Source: Pseudoprimorskyibacter insulae
Lineage (GTDB): Bacteria > Pseudomonadota > Alphaproteobacteria > Rhodobacterales > Rhodobacteraceae
Direction of reading: 5' to 3'
Length of the DNA: 64,000 nt
NCBI RefSeq assembly: GCF_900302505.1
Contig: NZ_OMOJ01000004.1
Location: 186,001 to 250,000, forward strand
In this document: positions 27,804-38,360 of the stretch, piece by piece
Layout of the letters: each line of letters begins with the position of its first letter
Numbering within the stretch: position 1 is the first letter of the stretch
The notes under the pieces: model-generated
The model's database searches: none
What the model was told of the DNA's origin: nothing
Seen by the model: only the letters and a program-made list of their open reading frames with translations
Program-made: the position numbers and the translations under genes

Positions 27804-28130
27804 TCACGCGTCTCCGTCTTGAGAGCCATCGGCTTTGTTCGTCATCGCGTCCACCTTGCGGGCTTCGGCGTCATCGGCGTCCATCAGAGGATCACCGTAT
27901 TCATCGTATTCGTCGTCATCGGTATCCGGCAGGACCGAGGCGGCCTTATCATCAAAAGCCTCAACCTCGGCGGCCCAGCGGAAAATCGCGGCGGCGATTT
28001 CGTTGGCCTGAGGAAGCATCCCGCCATCCTGCCCGCGTTCGGGCAGGCCGCAGTCACGCACGACAAAATCCGCGAGGGAAATCATGTCGATGTAACGTGC
28101 ATCCAGGATTGCATCCTTCAGGTCAGCCAT
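27804..28130 (-). CDS. Hypothetical protein between nuoH and nuoI
   Basis: 108 residues from ATG 28130, preceded by GGAGG at 5 bases, which overlaps the nuoH stop region. It is soluble and helical at the start ([20 protein letters not shown]), with a Gly-rich [19 protein letters not shown] block, and a strongly acidic tail ([19 protein letters not shown]). No known domain. Its placement and ribosome binding site support a real gene. Confidence 0.7.
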   Translation of the reverse strand: MADLKDAILDARYIDMISLADFVVRDCGLPERGQDGGMLPQANEIAAAIFRWAAEVEAFDDKAASVLPDTDDDEYDEYGDPLMDADDAEARKVDAMTNKADGSQDGDA

Positions 28131-28131
28131 A

Positions 28132-29169
28132 TCAGCCTCCGATGGTCCAGCGGGCGTAGACGCCCCAGAACCATTCGAACTTGGCCGCGAAGGCCACAAA
28201 GACGACCCACGCCAGCGACATCGGCAGGAAGACTTTCCAGCCCAGACGCATCAGTTGGTCATAGCGGTAGCGGGGCGTGATCGCCTTCACCATCGAGAAG
28301 ATGAAGAAGACAAACAGCATCTTGCCAATCATCCACAGGATACCATCCGGCAGACCCGGGATCGGCGACAGCCAGCCACCGAAGAACAGCAGCGAGATCA
28401 GCGCGCACATCAGAACCACAGCCACCAGTTCACCGATCATGAACAGCAGGAACGGGGTGGACGAGTATTCAACCTGATAACCAGCCACCAGTTCCGATTC
28501 CGCCTCGGGAAGGTCGAACGGCGGGCGGTTGGTTTCGGCCAGTGCCGAAATCAGGAACAGGAACAGCATCGGGAAGTGCGGCAGCCAGTACCAGCTCAGG
28601 ATGCCTGCGCCGCTTTGTGAATGCACGATGTCGCCAAAGTTCATCGACCCGGCCGAGATGATCACACCAATGATGATCAGACCGATCGACACTTCGTAAG
28701 AAATCATCTGTGCCGCCGACCGAAGCGATCCCAGGAACGGGTACTTCGAGTTCGACGCCCAGCCGCCCATGATCACGCCGTATACCTCAAGCGAGGAAAT
28801 GGCGAAAACATAGAGGATGGCCACGTTGATATCCGACAGCACCCAGCCGTCGCCGAACGGGATCACCGCCCAGGCAACCAGTGCCATCACCAAGCTTACC
28901 AGCGGGGCCAGGAAGAAGACGAATTTGTCAGCGCCAGCAGGCACGACAACTTCCTTGACGATGTATTTCGCGAAGTCCGCGAAAGACTGTAGCAAACCGT
29001 AAAAGCCCACCACGTTGGGGCCGCGACGCATCTGGACAGCAGCCCAGATTTTGCGGTCGGCATACATCAGGAAGGCCAATGCCACCAGCAGCGGCAGGAC
29101 CAGCAGGAAGATCTGACCCACGGTCAGCAGGAAGATCCCCAGGTTGGTGTTGAAAAAGAAGTCAGCCAT
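28132..29169 (-). CDS. nuoH: NADH-quinone oxidoreductase subunit H
   Basis: 345 residues, eight membrane helices, with the quinone-pocket motif [17 protein letters not shown] (~residue 210). Start 29169 chosen for [11 protein letters not shown]; the upstream extension to 29208 is in the previous gene. Confidence 0.95.
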   Translation of the reverse strand: MADFFFNTNLGIFLLTVGQIFLLVLPLLVALAFLMYADRKIWAAVQMRRGPNVVGFYGLLQSFADFAKYIVKEVVVPAGADKFVFFLAPLVSLVMALVAWAVIPFGDGWVLSDINVAILYVFAISSLEVYGVIMGGWASNSKYPFLGSLRSAAQMISYEVSIGLIIIGVIISAGSMNFGDIVHSQSGAGILSWYWLPHFPMLFLFLISALAETNRPPFDLPEAESELVAGYQVEYSSTPFLLFMIGELVAVVLMCALISLLFFGGWLSPIPGLPDGILWMIGKMLFVFFIFSMVKAITPRYRYDQLMRLGWKVFLPMSLAWVVFVAFAAKFEWFWGVYARWTIGG

Positions 29170-29177
29170 CAGGTCCC

Positions 29178-29576
29178 TCACACCATCGGTATTCCGTTTT
29201 CCGCGCAATCAGACACGACGACTTCTGCGTCGATTGTCTTGAGTCCGCGGGGCAGCGCCGGCGAGATGGTGTAAACCGCATCTCCGTGCCAGAGGCCACC
29301 CTTTTCGTATACGTTCGTGCGCAAATGACGCGCAAAGCCGTAGCCGCGAATAACGGCATACTGCGCTGCGGCACATTCCGCGTAGTTTTCCACATCCTTG
29401 GGGTCACGCGCACCGCGCATGGTCACAAGAAAATTCACCAGATCCCCGTCCAGAAGGCGGGTTTCGATCCCGGCATAATCCGGCTTGAACGGCGCAACCT
29501 CCCCTTCGGATTCGACACATGCCGAAACCGTCAGGGCCGCCATCAAGGCCAGAGGATATGCCGGGTTCGGCATCAT
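29178..29576 (-). CDS. Small lipoprotein in the nuo operon
   Basis: 132 residues. N-terminal signal MAALTVSAC with lipobox Cys ~20 and no further membrane helix, so it should be anchored at the outer leaflet of the inner membrane or outer membrane. Four Cys remain: two near ~70-80 and one near the end (VVSDCAENG). The ATG overlaps the nuoG stop (TAATG). Unrecognised function. Confidence 0.7.
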   Translation of the reverse strand: MMPNPAYPLALMAALTVSACVESEGEVAPFKPDYAGIETRLLDGDLVNFLVTMRGARDPKDVENYAECAAAQYAVIRGYGFARHLRTNVYEKGGLWHGDAVYTISPALPRGLKTIDAEVVVSDCAENGIPMV

Positions 29577-31594
29577 TATTCGGCCGCGATCTTTTGGCCG
29601 CGCGCTTTTGCATTCGCGCTCAGTTCCGCCATCAGGGCCGATGCACGGGCAATCGGGTTCGTCAGGTAGAAATCCTTGACCGCGTTCACAAAGCTCGCCT
29701 CGCCCAGCTTACCTGCGGCTTCGGCGGTCCATGCGTTTGCGGGCACTTCGTCGATCTGGGCCAGGTGCGGGACAGCCGCAACCAGTGCCTGACGCAGCTG
29801 CGCCAGCGAATCCCACGGCTGGGTCGCGCCCAGTTCCGCCGAAAGCGCACGCAGGATCGCCCAGTTTTCCTTGGCCTCGCCCGGAGCAAACCCGGCACGC
29901 TGTGCCAGCTGCGGGCGGCCTTCGGTGTTCACGAACAGACCGTTTTCTTCGGTATAGGCCGCGCCCGGCAGGATCACGTCCGCGCGGTGTGCGCCGCGGT
30001 CGCCATGGCTGCCTTGGTAGATCACAAACGCGCCGTCGCCAATCTCGACCTCATCAGCGCCGAGGTTGTAAATCACGTCCGCCCCGTCAATCGCGGCTTC
30101 CAGACCACCTTCGGTGACTGCGCCCACATCGAGCGCGCCAACGCGGCTGGCGGCAGTGTGCAGAACCAGCAGTTTCGACTGAGCCGCTTCGGTCATCGCC
30201 ATTACGGTGCCCAGAACTGCGGCGCCATCAGCCTCACGCAGGGCGCCCTGCCCCACGATCGTCACGCCCGGCACGCCGTGCTTGTCGCTGTGGTCCATGG
30301 CCGCCAGTTTGGCCAGCGCGGCGCGGTCATTGCCCAGATAGGTGTAATCGTAGGTCAGATCGACCTGCTCACCAATCAAGGCCACCTTGGCACCACGCGC
30401 CCATGCCTTGCGGATACGGGCGTTCAGCACCGGCGATTCTTCGCGCGGGTTGGTGCCGATCAGCAGGATCATGTCAGCGCCGTCGATATCTTCGATTGCA
30501 GCCGTGCCAGCATAGGCCGAACGGTTGCCCGCCGGCAGCTTGGCCTTGTCGGTGCGCGCCTCAACAGCGCCGCCCAGACCATCGACCATGTTCTTCAGGG
30601 CAAAGGTCGCCTCAACCGAGGCCAGATCGCCAACCAGACCGGCCACTTTCGACGCGCCTTTCAGCGCACCGGCGGCCTTGGCCAGCGCTTCACCCCAGGT
30701 TGCCTGGCGCAGCTTGCCGTTTTCGCGGATGTAGGGCTTGTCCAGACGCTGACGCTTCAGCCCGTCCCACACAAAGCGCGACTTGTCCGAGATCCACTCT
30801 TCGTTCACGCCGTCGTGGTTGCGCGGCAGTATGCGCATCACTTCGCGGCCCTTGGTATCCACGCGGATGTTCGAGCCAAGCGCATCCATCACGTCGATGG
30901 TTTCGGTCTTGGTCAACTCCCACGGGCGGGCGGTGAAGGAATAGGGCTTGGACACCAGCGCACCGACCGGACACAGGTCGATGATGTTGCCCTGCATGTT
31001 CGAATCCAGCGTCTGGTTCAGATAGCTGGTGATTTCCGCATCTTCGCCGCGACCCGTCTGGCCCATCTGGGTGATGCCCGCGACCTCGGACGTGAAGCGC
31101 ACGCAGCGGGTGCAGGAAATACACCGAGTCATGTGCGTTTCAACAAGCGGACCAAGGTTCAGGTCTTCGGTCGCACGCTTGGGTTCGCGGAAGCGGCTGA
31201 AATCCACGCCATAGGCCAGCGCCTGATCTTGCAGATCGCATTCGCCGCCCTGATCGCAGATCGGGCAATCCAGCGGGTGGTTGATCAGCAGGAATTCCAT
31301 CACGCCTTCGCGGGCCTTTTTGACCATGGGCGAGTTGGTTTTCACAACCGGTGGCTGGCCTTCCGGGCCGGGACGCAGATCGCGGACCTGCATCGCGCAA
31401 GAGGCGGCGGGCTTGGGCGGGCCGCCAACCACTTCGACAAGGCACATGCGGCAATTGCCGGCAATCGACAGGCGTTCATGGTAGCAGAAGCGCGGAACTT
31501 CTACCCCGGCCTGTTCGCAGGCCTGAATCAGGGTCATCGCCCCGTCGCACTCGATTTCATGATCGTCGATGATGATCTTGCGTAGGTCCGCCAT
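29576..31594 (-). CDS. nuoG: NADH-quinone oxidoreductase subunit G
   Basis: 672 residues from ATG 31594. 2Fe-2S ligands in [16 protein letters not shown], the [14 protein letters not shown] motif (N5-type with His), and [10 protein letters not shown] for N4. The rest is a molybdopterin-oxidoreductase-like fold without a cofactor. It is the largest peripheral subunit and carries electrons toward NuoI. Confidence 0.95.
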   Translation of the reverse strand: MADLRKIIIDDHEIECDGAMTLIQACEQAGVEVPRFCYHERLSIAGNCRMCLVEVVGGPPKPAASCAMQVRDLRPGPEGQPPVVKTNSPMVKKAREGVMEFLLINHPLDCPICDQGGECDLQDQALAYGVDFSRFREPKRATEDLNLGPLVETHMTRCISCTRCVRFTSEVAGITQMGQTGRGEDAEITSYLNQTLDSNMQGNIIDLCPVGALVSKPYSFTARPWELTKTETIDVMDALGSNIRVDTKGREVMRILPRNHDGVNEEWISDKSRFVWDGLKRQRLDKPYIRENGKLRQATWGEALAKAAGALKGASKVAGLVGDLASVEATFALKNMVDGLGGAVEARTDKAKLPAGNRSAYAGTAAIEDIDGADMILLIGTNPREESPVLNARIRKAWARGAKVALIGEQVDLTYDYTYLGNDRAALAKLAAMDHSDKHGVPGVTIVGQGALREADGAAVLGTVMAMTEAAQSKLLVLHTAASRVGALDVGAVTEGGLEAAIDGADVIYNLGADEVEIGDGAFVIYQGSHGDRGAHRADVILPGAAYTEENGLFVNTEGRPQLAQRAGFAPGEAKENWAILRALSAELGATQPWDSLAQLRQALVAAVPHLAQIDEVPANAWTAEAAGKLGEASFVNAVKDFYLTNPIARASALMAELSANAKARGQKIAAE

Positions 31595-31599
31595 CTGTC

Positions 31600-31995
31600 T
31601 CACTTTGCTCTTAACAGGACGCCGATCTGGCTGGAGCGGGCAATCTCGGCCTGGCCAAGCGTGCACAGGTCTTCCGCGCTCCGGGGATCGAGCCCCTTGG
31701 ATTTCACATAGGCTTCGCCCAGTTTGCGAATTCGGGCTTTCTCATCCGCGCTGCTGACATAGGTTTTGATTTCGTCGTCGGAGTACCCGAGCGAGCGTGC
31801 CTTGTCTTTAAGCGAGCTGAGAAAAGCATAGCCTTTCAAGGTACGCGGCGCGATGCTGCCGCATTTGTCGCTGATCTCGATGGCAATCGCCACCCACAGC
31901 ATATTGTGGTCGATTTCCTTGACCTCGCGCAGCGGAACCAGCGCCGAGGCGCTGCTGGCGATCAAGGTCAGGGCAAGGGCAAACGGCTTCATCAT
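31600..31995 (-). CDS. DUF5333-like exported protein
   Basis: 131 residues. [18 protein letters not shown] is a Sec signal peptide ending in A-S-A-L. The mature part has [18 protein letters not shown], a [12 protein letters not shown]-like stretch ([20 protein letters not shown]) and QIGVLLR, as in DUF5333 proteins, which I know mainly from Rhodobacteraceae. One Cys pair (CGSI, DLC) could form a periplasmic disulfide. AAGGATT precedes the start at ~8 bases. Function unknown. Confidence 0.7.
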   Translation of the reverse strand: MMKPFALALTLIASSASALVPLREVKEIDHNMLWVAIAIEISDKCGSIAPRTLKGYAFLSSLKDKARSLGYSDDEIKTYVSSADEKARIRKLGEAYVKSKGLDPRSAEDLCTLGQAEIARSSQIGVLLRAK

Positions 31996-32096
31996 CGTGG
32001 CAATCCTTTGGTGAAAGATGCTTGCCACGTGGGCGCAGGGGCCCCCGTTATTCAATATCATGCCCCGGTTTGTGGGGGATATGACCGCAAATCCGC

Positions 32097-32441
32097 TCAT
32101 TCCACGCAAGATCCCGCCAATGTCAGCGTGCCAGAGGCCGCGCCGATTGCCGTTTCATCCGCGTCCGGGCCGATTTGCCAGATCACGTCCGAGGTGCCCA
32201 GTTTCTGAATACAGTATTTGGTCGCCTCGTATTCGCCCGCCTGACGCGCGCCTTCCAGCCCTTGGGCCACGTTGGACACTGTCACGACGAAATCCGCCGG
32301 GGCTTTGGCCTCTACGGCCTTGCCCTTGGCGGGGTAATAATTGCCGTCAAACCGCACCGAGTTAGAGCGTTCACGGTCGCAGGCGGAAACCGCCGTCAGC
32401 GCCAGCATGGAAACCAGAAGGGATTTGGTCAGATTGGTCAT
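32097..32441 (-). CDS. Small lipoprotein in the nuo operon
   Basis: 114 residues. MTNLTKSLLVSMLALTAVSAC is a lipoprotein signal (lipobox VSAC). Later a GTLTLAGSC end, and a pair of Cys (YCIQ, SCVE) that could be disulfide-linked. The GGAG ribosome binding site overlaps the DUF3291 stop. Unknown function. Confidence 0.7.
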   Translation of the reverse strand: MTNLTKSLLVSMLALTAVSACDRERSNSVRFDGNYYPAKGKAVEAKAPADFVVTVSNVAQGLEGARQAGEYEATKYCIQKLGTSDVIWQIGPDADETAIGAASGTLTLAGSCVE

Positions 32442-32446
32442 CCAGA

Positions 32447-32935
32447 TCACTCCGCCGCGCAGCGATGCTGTTTCCAGCCCGTTGCCTCTGTCAGGTACGA
32501 CCAGCCAAACGCGTGGTCGCTGTCTCCATGTTCGCGCTTATGGTCCAGCCGGGCCAAAGCTTCGTCAAAGCTGGGTTTATGGCCCGCAGGCACCCACCAC
32601 ATGACGAAGTGCTGTTCGCCCAGAACTTCAAACCATTCGTTGCGACGTTCGTAGAATTGCTTGTGGACCGTATTCCAGACAAACTTCTCTAGGCTCGCAA
32701 CATCTTTCCAGACCGTCAGGTTGGACACATATTGCGGGTCGCCGTCGATGGCAGTGTCGGTGTTGCCCGTGTTGGGTTCGCCCGATCCTTCCATCATCCA
32801 GACGAAGCCCGGCATCCGTTTGCCGAGGCCATTCACCCGGTCGATGTTCTCCATGAACTCAGCCACGCGCGGGTCGTCCGTGGGTGCCAACAGGCGCCCT
32901 ACGTTCAACTCGGCCAAGTGCATGGTCTGTGTCAT
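32447..32935 (-). CDS. DUF3291 domain protein
   Basis: 162 residues, with MHLAELNVGRLLAPTDDPRV, WKDVASLEKFVW and VMWWVPAGHKPS, which fit the DUF3291 family related to antibiotic-biosynthesis-monooxygenase folds. No signal peptide; cytosolic. A place in nuo suggests co-expression with complex I, but no chemistry can be inferred. Confidence 0.75.
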   Translation of the reverse strand: MTQTMHLAELNVGRLLAPTDDPRVAEFMENIDRVNGLGKRMPGFVWMMEGSGEPNTGNTDTAIDGDPQYVSNLTVWKDVASLEKFVWNTVHKQFYERRNEWFEVLGEQHFVMWWVPAGHKPSFDEALARLDHKREHGDSDHAFGWSYLTEATGWKQHRCAAE

Positions 32936-32957
32936 GGTCCTATCCCGCTAAGGCCGC

Positions 32958-34256
32958 TTATTCAGCCGCCATTGCGCCCATACGGCCCGACTTCTGGGCC
33001 TTGATACGGTCTTCGATTTCTTCGCGGAAGTTGCGGATCAGGCCCTGGATCGGCCATGCAGCCGCGTCGCCCAGTGCACAGATCGTGTGGCCTTCGACCT
33101 GCTTGGTCACATCCCAAAGCATGTCGATTTCTTCGATCTCGGCCTCGCCCTTTACCAGACGGTCCATCACGCGCATCATCCAGCCGGTGCCTTCACGGCA
33201 CGGCGTACACTGGCCGCAGCTTTCGTGCTTGTAGAACTTCGACAGGCGCCAGATCGCTTTGATGATGTCGGTCTGCTTGTCCATCACGATCACAGCCGCC
33301 GTACCCAGGCCCGAGCCAAGGTCATTGCGGAGGTAATCGAAGTCCATGATGGCGTCTTTCATCTTTTCGCCGCGCACGCAGGGAACAGACGAGCCACCGG
33401 GAATCACGGCCAGCAGGTTGTCCCAACCGCCGCGGATGCCGCCGCAATGCTTCTCGATCAGTTCTTCGAACGAGATCGACATCGCTTCTTCGACGACGCA
33501 GGGGTTGTTGACGTGGCCCGAGATGGCAAACAGCTTGGTGCCCGCGTTGTTCGGACGGCCAAAGCCCGCGAACCACGATGCGCCGCGTCGCAGGATCGTC
33601 GGCACAACGGCAATCGATTCCACGTTGTTCACCGTGGTCGGGCAGCCATAAAGGCCCGAGCCTGCCGGGAACGGCGGCTTCATGCGGGGCATGCCCTTTT
33701 TGCCTTCAAGGCTTTCCAGCAGCGCAGTTTCTTCGCCGCAGATATAGGCCCCTGCCCCGTGGTGCAGATAGAGGTCAAAATCCCAGCCCGAGCCAGCGGC
33801 GTTCTTGCCCAGAAGGCCCGCGTCATAGGCCTCATCAATGGCGTTCTGCAGCGCTTCCTTTTCGCGGATATATTCGCCGCGAATGTAGATGTAGCACGCA
33901 TGGGCCTGCATCGCGAACGAGGCGATCAGCGCACCTTCGATCAGCGTGTGCGGATCGTGGCGCATGATTTCGCGGTCTTTGCAGGTGCCCGGTTCGGATT
34001 CGTCGGCGTTGATCACCAGATAAGACGGGCGACCGTCGCTTTCCTTCGGCATGAAGGACCATTTCAGACCGGTCGGGAAGCCCGCGCCGCCACGGCCACG
34101 CAGACCGCTGTCTTTCATCTCTTGAACGATCCAGTCGCGACCCTTTTGGATCAGGCCAGCGGTCCCGTCCCAATGGCCGCGCGCACGGGCGCCTGCCAGG
34201 GTGCGGTTATGCATCCCGTAGATGTTCGTAAAGATCCGGTCCTGATCCTGCAGCAT
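32958..34256 (-). CDS. nuoF: NADH-quinone oxidoreductase subunit F
   Basis: 432 residues. [13 protein letters not shown] (NADH/FMN-binding loop, ~residue 62), [17 protein letters not shown], and [15 protein letters not shown] with the N3 4Fe-4S cysteines. It binds NADH and FMN as the electron entry point. Overlaps the DUF5337 gene stop by one base. Confidence 0.95.
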   Translation of the reverse strand: MLQDQDRIFTNIYGMHNRTLAGARARGHWDGTAGLIQKGRDWIVQEMKDSGLRGRGGAGFPTGLKWSFMPKESDGRPSYLVINADESEPGTCKDREIMRHDPHTLIEGALIASFAMQAHACYIYIRGEYIREKEALQNAIDEAYDAGLLGKNAAGSGWDFDLYLHHGAGAYICGEETALLESLEGKKGMPRMKPPFPAGSGLYGCPTTVNNVESIAVVPTILRRGASWFAGFGRPNNAGTKLFAISGHVNNPCVVEEAMSISFEELIEKHCGGIRGGWDNLLAVIPGGSSVPCVRGEKMKDAIMDFDYLRNDLGSGLGTAAVIVMDKQTDIIKAIWRLSKFYKHESCGQCTPCREGTGWMMRVMDRLVKGEAEIEEIDMLWDVTKQVEGHTICALGDAAAWPIQGLIRNFREEIEDRIKAQKSGRMGAMAAE

Positions 34257-34480
34257 CAGCGTTCATCCTTGTCCTTCTGGCGCGACCGCCAGAGTTGGTA
34301 GATCATCCAAAACGCCAACAAAAACCCAGCCAATGCGGCCAAGTCAAAGAAGGCGCGGGTGCGCTGGGTCCAATCCAGCGCTTCCCCCAAAGCCGTGGCC
34401 GCGATCCAGAACAGACCAACACCTGCCACAACCAACGCGGTGAGGCGGCCTTGTGCTTTATATTCTGTCTCGCGGCTCAT
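34256..34480 (-). CDS. DUF5337-like small membrane protein
   Basis: 74 residues with two predicted helices ([18 protein letters not shown] and [20 protein letters not shown]) and a charged C-terminus. The start at 34480 follows the partner gene by 17 bp. It resembles DUF5337, a family of small nuo-operon proteins in this lineage. Function unknown. Confidence 0.7.
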   Translation of the reverse strand: MSRETEYKAQGRLTALVVAGVGLFWIAATALGEALDWTQRTRAFFDLAALAGFLLAFWMIYQLWRSRQKDKDER

Positions 34481-34497
34481 ATCGGCCTAAGTCTCCC

Positions 34498-35532
34498 TCA
34501 GTACACGCCGCCCTTGTCGACGCGTTTTGAGAATTCAGTTTCGCCGCCGGTGGCCAGCAGCTTGGCTTGTTCAAGCCAGTTATCGCGGGTCACTCGACCC
34601 TTGAAGCCCTTCAGGTTGGCATCCACCCATGCGACCTCATCGGCGGTCCAGCCCGCGATCTGGTCAAAGTGGTAATAGCCCAGCTCGTTGCACATGGCTT
34701 CCAGCTTGGGGCCAATGCCCTTGATCCGCTTCAGATCATCGGCACCGCCATCACGCGGGGCTGCCAGACCTTCGGGCTTGGTGCCAGCGGTTTCGCCCGC
34801 GCCTTCGCCCTCATAACGCCATTCGCCTTTCTTGGCGGAAAGCTCTTCTTCGCCCGCCAGTTTGGTCGACGCTTTAACCGGTGCCGCCTCAGCGGCGGGG
34901 GCCGGTGCGGCCTTCGCCTTGGGCGCGGCTTTGGCATCGCCGCCCTCATAGCGCCAAGTGCCCTTGCGCGCGGCCAGATCTTCCTGACCGGCCAAACGCG
35001 TGGACGGTTTGATCACCGCCGCCGCAGGTTCATCCGCCTTGGGCGCCTCGGCCTTCGGGGCCTCTGCTGCCGGAGCAGGCTCTGCCGCCGGGGCAGGGTC
35101 CGCTGCGGGCGCGGCTTTGTCGTCGCCGCCCTCATAGCGCCATTCGCCCTTCTTCTCGGCCAGTTCAGCCTGCCCTGCCAACGCCGCAGAGGGCTTCACC
35201 TTCGACGCCTCAGCCGGTGCGGCAGCAGGTGCCGGAGCAGCCGGTGCAGGCGCAGCCGCCGGTGCAGCCTTAGCAGCGGGAGCCGCCGTTTGTGACGCCG
35301 CCGGGGCGGGTGCAGAAACCGGCGCGGCGCTCGGCTGTTCCGCCGATTTGCCACAGTAGAGCCACACGATCAGCCCACCAAAGATCACGAAAAAGAGCAC
35401 ACCAAGTACAAGCGCTTCGATCAGCGCGTAATGTCCGACGGACATGAGCAGCACAGTGGTCAACACCGCCAGCGCCGCAGAAAAGAGCCAACACTTTGTG
35501 CTACAGCTCTTGTTATTACCTGGATTGCTCAT
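34498..35532 (-). CDS. Membrane-anchored protein with three WRYEG repeats and a NuoE-tail domain
   Basis: 344 residues from ATG 35532. Two membrane helices (~15-33, ~36-60) come first, then a Pro/Ala-rich linker. Three ~23-residue repeats (113-135, 175-197, 220-242) share K-x-S-x2-L-A-G-x3-L-x3-K-G-x-WRYEG. The C-terminal domain (262-344) has DDLKRIKGIGPKLE, a helix-hairpin-helix-like turn, and ends GGVY. This domain is ~77% identical (64 of 83 by manual count) to the tail of NuoE encoded next door. Possibly a tether for the NADH module. Its own GTG in-frame upstream is an alternative start. Confidence 0.75.
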   Translation of the reverse strand: MSNPGNNKSCSTKCWLFSAALAVLTTVLLMSVGHYALIEALVLGVLFFVIFGGLIVWLYCGKSAEQPSAAPVSAPAPAASQTAAPAAKAAPAAAPAPAAPAPAAAPAEASKVKPSAALAGQAELAEKKGEWRYEGGDDKAAPAADPAPAAEPAPAAEAPKAEAPKADEPAAAVIKPSTRLAGQEDLAARKGTWRYEGGDAKAAPKAKAAPAPAAEAAPVKASTKLAGEEELSAKKGEWRYEGEGAGETAGTKPEGLAAPRDGGADDLKRIKGIGPKLEAMCNELGYYHFDQIAGWTADEVAWVDANLKGFKGRVTRDNWLEQAKLLATGGETEFSKRVDKGGVY

Positions 35533-35558
35533 TCTCACTCTCCCATGTGGTTCAGGCT

Positions 35559-36707
35559 TTATTCGTCGTAGACGCCACCTTTCTTAACACGAGAGGAGAA
35601 TTCAGTCTCTCCCCCTGCGGCTAGCACTTTAGCCTGATCCACCCAGCCATCGCGGCTGACGCGGCCTTTGAACCCTTTGAGGTTCTGATCGACCCATGCC
35701 ACCTCATCGGCGGTCCAGGAAGCGACCTGATCGAAGTGGTAGAAACCCAGCTCATGCAGCAGGCCTTCCAGCTTCGGACCCACACCTTTGATCTGCTTCA
35801 GATCATCGGGGCCACCGTCGCGGGCGGCGGTCAGCTGTTCGGGCTTGGTGCCTTCGTTTTCGACGGGAACATCCGCTTCGGGCTTGGCAACGCTTTCGGC
35901 CTGCGCTTCACGCTTGTCGATGCCTGTCTTGTCGGCGGGCGCTTCGGTCCGAACCGGCTTTGCCGCCGGGGCCGATGTGGCCTGACCGCGCATGCCAGAC
36001 TGATCGCCCCACGGCGTCAGAATCGGAACTTCGGTGCCGTCGATGCGCTTGACCGTGTCGCCGATATCCGTCGCCAGTTGCACCGACGCGTTATACTGGT
36101 GACGGTCCTTGGCGTATTCGGCCAGCGAGGTCACGCCGCCCTTCGGTTCGGCCGCGTAACGGCCATTTTGCGGGCCGGGAACCGGCACTTTGCCAGCGGC
36201 CAGATCGTCGAGCATCTTGGCAAAGCCGTCTGCGGTCAGATCTTCGTAGTAATCCTTGCCGATCTGCGCCATCGGGGCGTTGGTACAAGCGCCAAGGCAC
36301 TCAACCTCTTCCCATGTGAATTTGCCATCCGCCGACAGGGTGAATGGCTTGGGCGCGATCTTTTCCTTGCAGACCGCGATCAGGTCTTCGGCGCCGCAGA
36401 TCATGCAGGACGTGGTGCCGCAGATCTGGACATGGGCCACCGAACCGGTCGGGGTCAGCTGGAACATGAAGTAGAATGTAGCCACTTCCAATGCGCGGAT
36501 ATAGGCCATGCCCAGCATGTCAGCGATATGTTCAATCGCTGGCTTGCTCAGCCAACCTTCCTGTTCCTGCGCGCGCCACAACAGCGGAATGATCGCCGAT
36601 TGGGCCCGGCCAGCGGGGTATTTGGTGATTTGCCCTTGGGCCCACTCCAGGTTGGCGGGGGTGAAGGCAAAGCTCTCGGGCTGTTCAGAGTGCAGACGAC
36701 GCAGCAT
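35559..36707 (-). CDS. nuoE: NADH-quinone oxidoreductase subunit E with C-terminal extension
   Basis: 382 residues; E. coli NuoE is 166. Residues ~1-180 are the thioredoxin-like 2Fe-2S domain with [10 protein letters not shown] and [10 protein letters not shown] low-complexity linker follows, then the ~83-residue helix-hairpin-helix-like domain (298-380) with [14 protein letters not shown], shared with the protein at 34498. The R. capsulatus NuoE is known to carry a long C-terminal extension too (from memory). The N1a cluster subunit of the NADH module. It overlaps the lipoprotein gene by one base. Confidence 0.95.
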   Translation of the reverse strand: MLRRLHSEQPESFAFTPANLEWAQGQITKYPAGRAQSAIIPLLWRAQEQEGWLSKPAIEHIADMLGMAYIRALEVATFYFMFQLTPTGSVAHVQICGTTSCMICGAEDLIAVCKEKIAPKPFTLSADGKFTWEEVECLGACTNAPMAQIGKDYYEDLTADGFAKMLDDLAAGKVPVPGPQNGRYAAEPKGGVTSLAEYAKDRHQYNASVQLATDIGDTVKRIDGTEVPILTPWGDQSGMRGQATSAPAAKPVRTEAPADKTGIDKREAQAESVAKPEADVPVENEGTKPEQLTAARDGGPDDLKQIKGVGPKLEGLLHELGFYHFDQVASWTADEVAWVDQNLKGFKGRVSRDGWVDQAKVLAAGGETEFSSRVKKGGVYDE

Positions 36708-36988
36708 CAGGCACAGACTCCTGTCACGAGTTTCACGCCACCGTTTTCAAGCGAAACGGCTTCTTCAGTGGCGAGCTTGTATTTCGAAATAGCGATGACT
36801 TGGTCGCGCGTCAGGCCGGTTTGCAGCTCGACCGGCAAATAGTCGCTTTCGGCAACCAATTCACAGCCGATCGAGGCAACCGCTTCGTCGTAGCCCAGCA
36901 TATCCGCCGGGGTGATCCCTTGCGGCGGCATGGCACAGGCGGCCAAAAGGCCCAAAGCCGATACACCGGCCAAAACGCGCTTGGTCAT
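36707..36988 (-). CDS. Small lipoprotein in the nuo operon
   Basis: 93 residues. The signal [18 protein letters not shown] has a LAAC lipobox. The mature part is short, with a CELVAE and a C-terminal GVC pair. It overlaps nuoD by 4 bases and nuoE by 1. One of four exported small proteins of the operon. Function unknown. Confidence 0.7.
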   Translation of the reverse strand: MTKRVLAGVSALGLLAACAMPPQGITPADMLGYDEAVASIGCELVAESDYLPVELQTGLTRDQVIAISKYKLATEEAVSLENGGVKLVTGVCA

Positions 36989-38217
36989 CGGTCGATCTCC
37001 CCGAACACGACGTCCATCGTGCCGATGATAGCGGCGACGTCGGCCAGCTGGTGGCCGGTCGCGATATGGTCCATCGCTTGCAGGTGCAGGTAACCGGGCG
37101 CGCGCAACTTGGCGCGGTACGGTTTGTTGGACCCATCCGCCACCAGATAGACGCCGAATTCGCCCTTGGGGGCTTCGACAGCGGCATAAACTTCGCCCGC
37201 AGGCACGTGGAAGCCTTCGGTGTACAGTTTGAAGTGGTGGATCAGCGCTTCCATCGAGGTCTTCATCTCGCCGCGCTTGGGCGGGGTGAATTTACCACGG
37301 GCCAGAACGTCGCCCTGCCCTTCTGGCGCGCGGAGTTTGGCGATGGCCTGAAGGATGATCGAGGTCGACTGGCGCATTTCTTCCATGCGGCACAGGTAAC
37401 GGTCGTAGCAGTCACCATTTTTGCCGACGGGGACCTGGAACTCGAACTCATCGTAGCATTCATAGGGCTGCGCGCGGCGCAGATCCCATGCAAGGCCAGA
37501 GCCGCGCACCATAACGCCCGAGAACCCCCAGTTCTGGATTTCTTCTTCGGACACGACGCCGATATCGACGTTACGCTGTTTGAAGATGCGGTTTTCGGTC
37601 AGCAGCCCATCCAGATCGTTCAGAACTTTCGGGAACTCATGCGCCCACTCCTCGATATCATCGAGCAGTTCAGGCGGCAGATCCTGGTGCACACCGCCGG
37701 GCCGGAAATAGGCCGCGTGCAAGCGCGCGCCACAGGCGCGTTCGTAGAAGATCATGAGCTTTTCACGTTCTTCAAAGCCCCACAGCGGCGGGGTCAGCGC
37801 GCCAACGTCCATCGCCTGCGTCGTCACGTTCAGCAGGTGGTTCAGCACACGGCCAATTTCCGAGTACAGAACCCGGATCAGCGAGCCACGGCGCGGAACC
37901 TCGATGCCCATCAGCTTTTCAATCGCCAGACACCATGCATGTTCCTGGTTCATCGGCGCCACGTAGTCGAGGCGGTCGAAATACGGCAGGTTTTGCAGAT
38001 AGGTGCGGCTTTCCATCAGCTTTTCGGTGCCACGGTGCAGCAGGCCGATATGCGGGTCGCAGCGTTCGACGATTTCGCCGTCCAGCTCTAGCACAAGGCG
38101 CAACACGCCGTGCGCCGCCGGGTGCTGAGGCCCGAAGTTGATGTTAAAGTTGCGGATTTTCTGTTCGCCGCTCAGCGCATCCACGCTGCCGTCGTCAAAC
38201 TTGGAGCCGTCCATCAT
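36985..38217 (-). CDS. nuoD: NADH-quinone oxidoreductase subunit D
   Basis: 410 residues (409 from the second ATG). [20 protein letters not shown] and the C-terminal [19 protein letters not shown] are the NuoD/49-kDa signature; the Q-site His and Tyr are present. GGAGG sits 6 bases before the ATG, within the small upstream gene. Contributes to the quinone-binding cavity. Confidence 0.95.
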   Translation of the reverse strand: MMDGSKFDDGSVDALSGEQKIRNFNINFGPQHPAAHGVLRLVLELDGEIVERCDPHIGLLHRGTEKLMESRTYLQNLPYFDRLDYVAPMNQEHAWCLAIEKLMGIEVPRRGSLIRVLYSEIGRVLNHLLNVTTQAMDVGALTPPLWGFEEREKLMIFYERACGARLHAAYFRPGGVHQDLPPELLDDIEEWAHEFPKVLNDLDGLLTENRIFKQRNVDIGVVSEEEIQNWGFSGVMVRGSGLAWDLRRAQPYECYDEFEFQVPVGKNGDCYDRYLCRMEEMRQSTSIILQAIAKLRAPEGQGDVLARGKFTPPKRGEMKTSMEALIHHFKLYTEGFHVPAGEVYAAVEAPKGEFGVYLVADGSNKPYRAKLRAPGYLHLQAMDHIATGHQLADVAAIIGTMDVVFGEIDR

Positions 38218-38360
38218 GCTAGGCCTCCACTTACGAACTTCGAGTCAAGTCCTTTATTTAGGAAAAACTCGATTTTTTTTGAAAGCACTGAAAGTGCGCC
38301 GACAGCAGCAGCCGCTCCCGAAAGCAATGCTCCGATTTCACTGAAAGCGTCGTACCACAT
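38214..38360 (-). CDS. 48-residue small protein between nuoC and nuoD
   Basis: Sequence: [20 protein letters not shown], then [20 protein letters not shown], then KFVSGGLA. A hydrophobic stretch [15 protein letters not shown]-like (residues ~9-26) is a possible single membrane segment, followed by a basic patch. The ATG shares a base with the nuoC stop (TGATG), preceded by AGGAGG at 7 bases; its own stop overlaps the nuoD start (ATGA). No gap is left, so coupling is strong. It contains an A8 tract and is visibly less GC-rich than its neighbours. No known family. Confidence 0.75.
   Translation of the reverse strand: MWYDAFSEIGALLSGAAAAVGALSVLSKKIEFFLNKGLDSKFVSGGLA

Noticed and set aside
29519-31585. 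Plus-strand frame of 688 codons opposite nuoG
   Set aside because: It is antisense to a well-supported gene and its codon usage and composition (many Arg, Gly, His) fit a GC-bias artefact; no family motif.
33087-34301. Plus-strand frame opposite nuoF
   Set aside because: Same artefact; runs over DUF5337 gene end as well.
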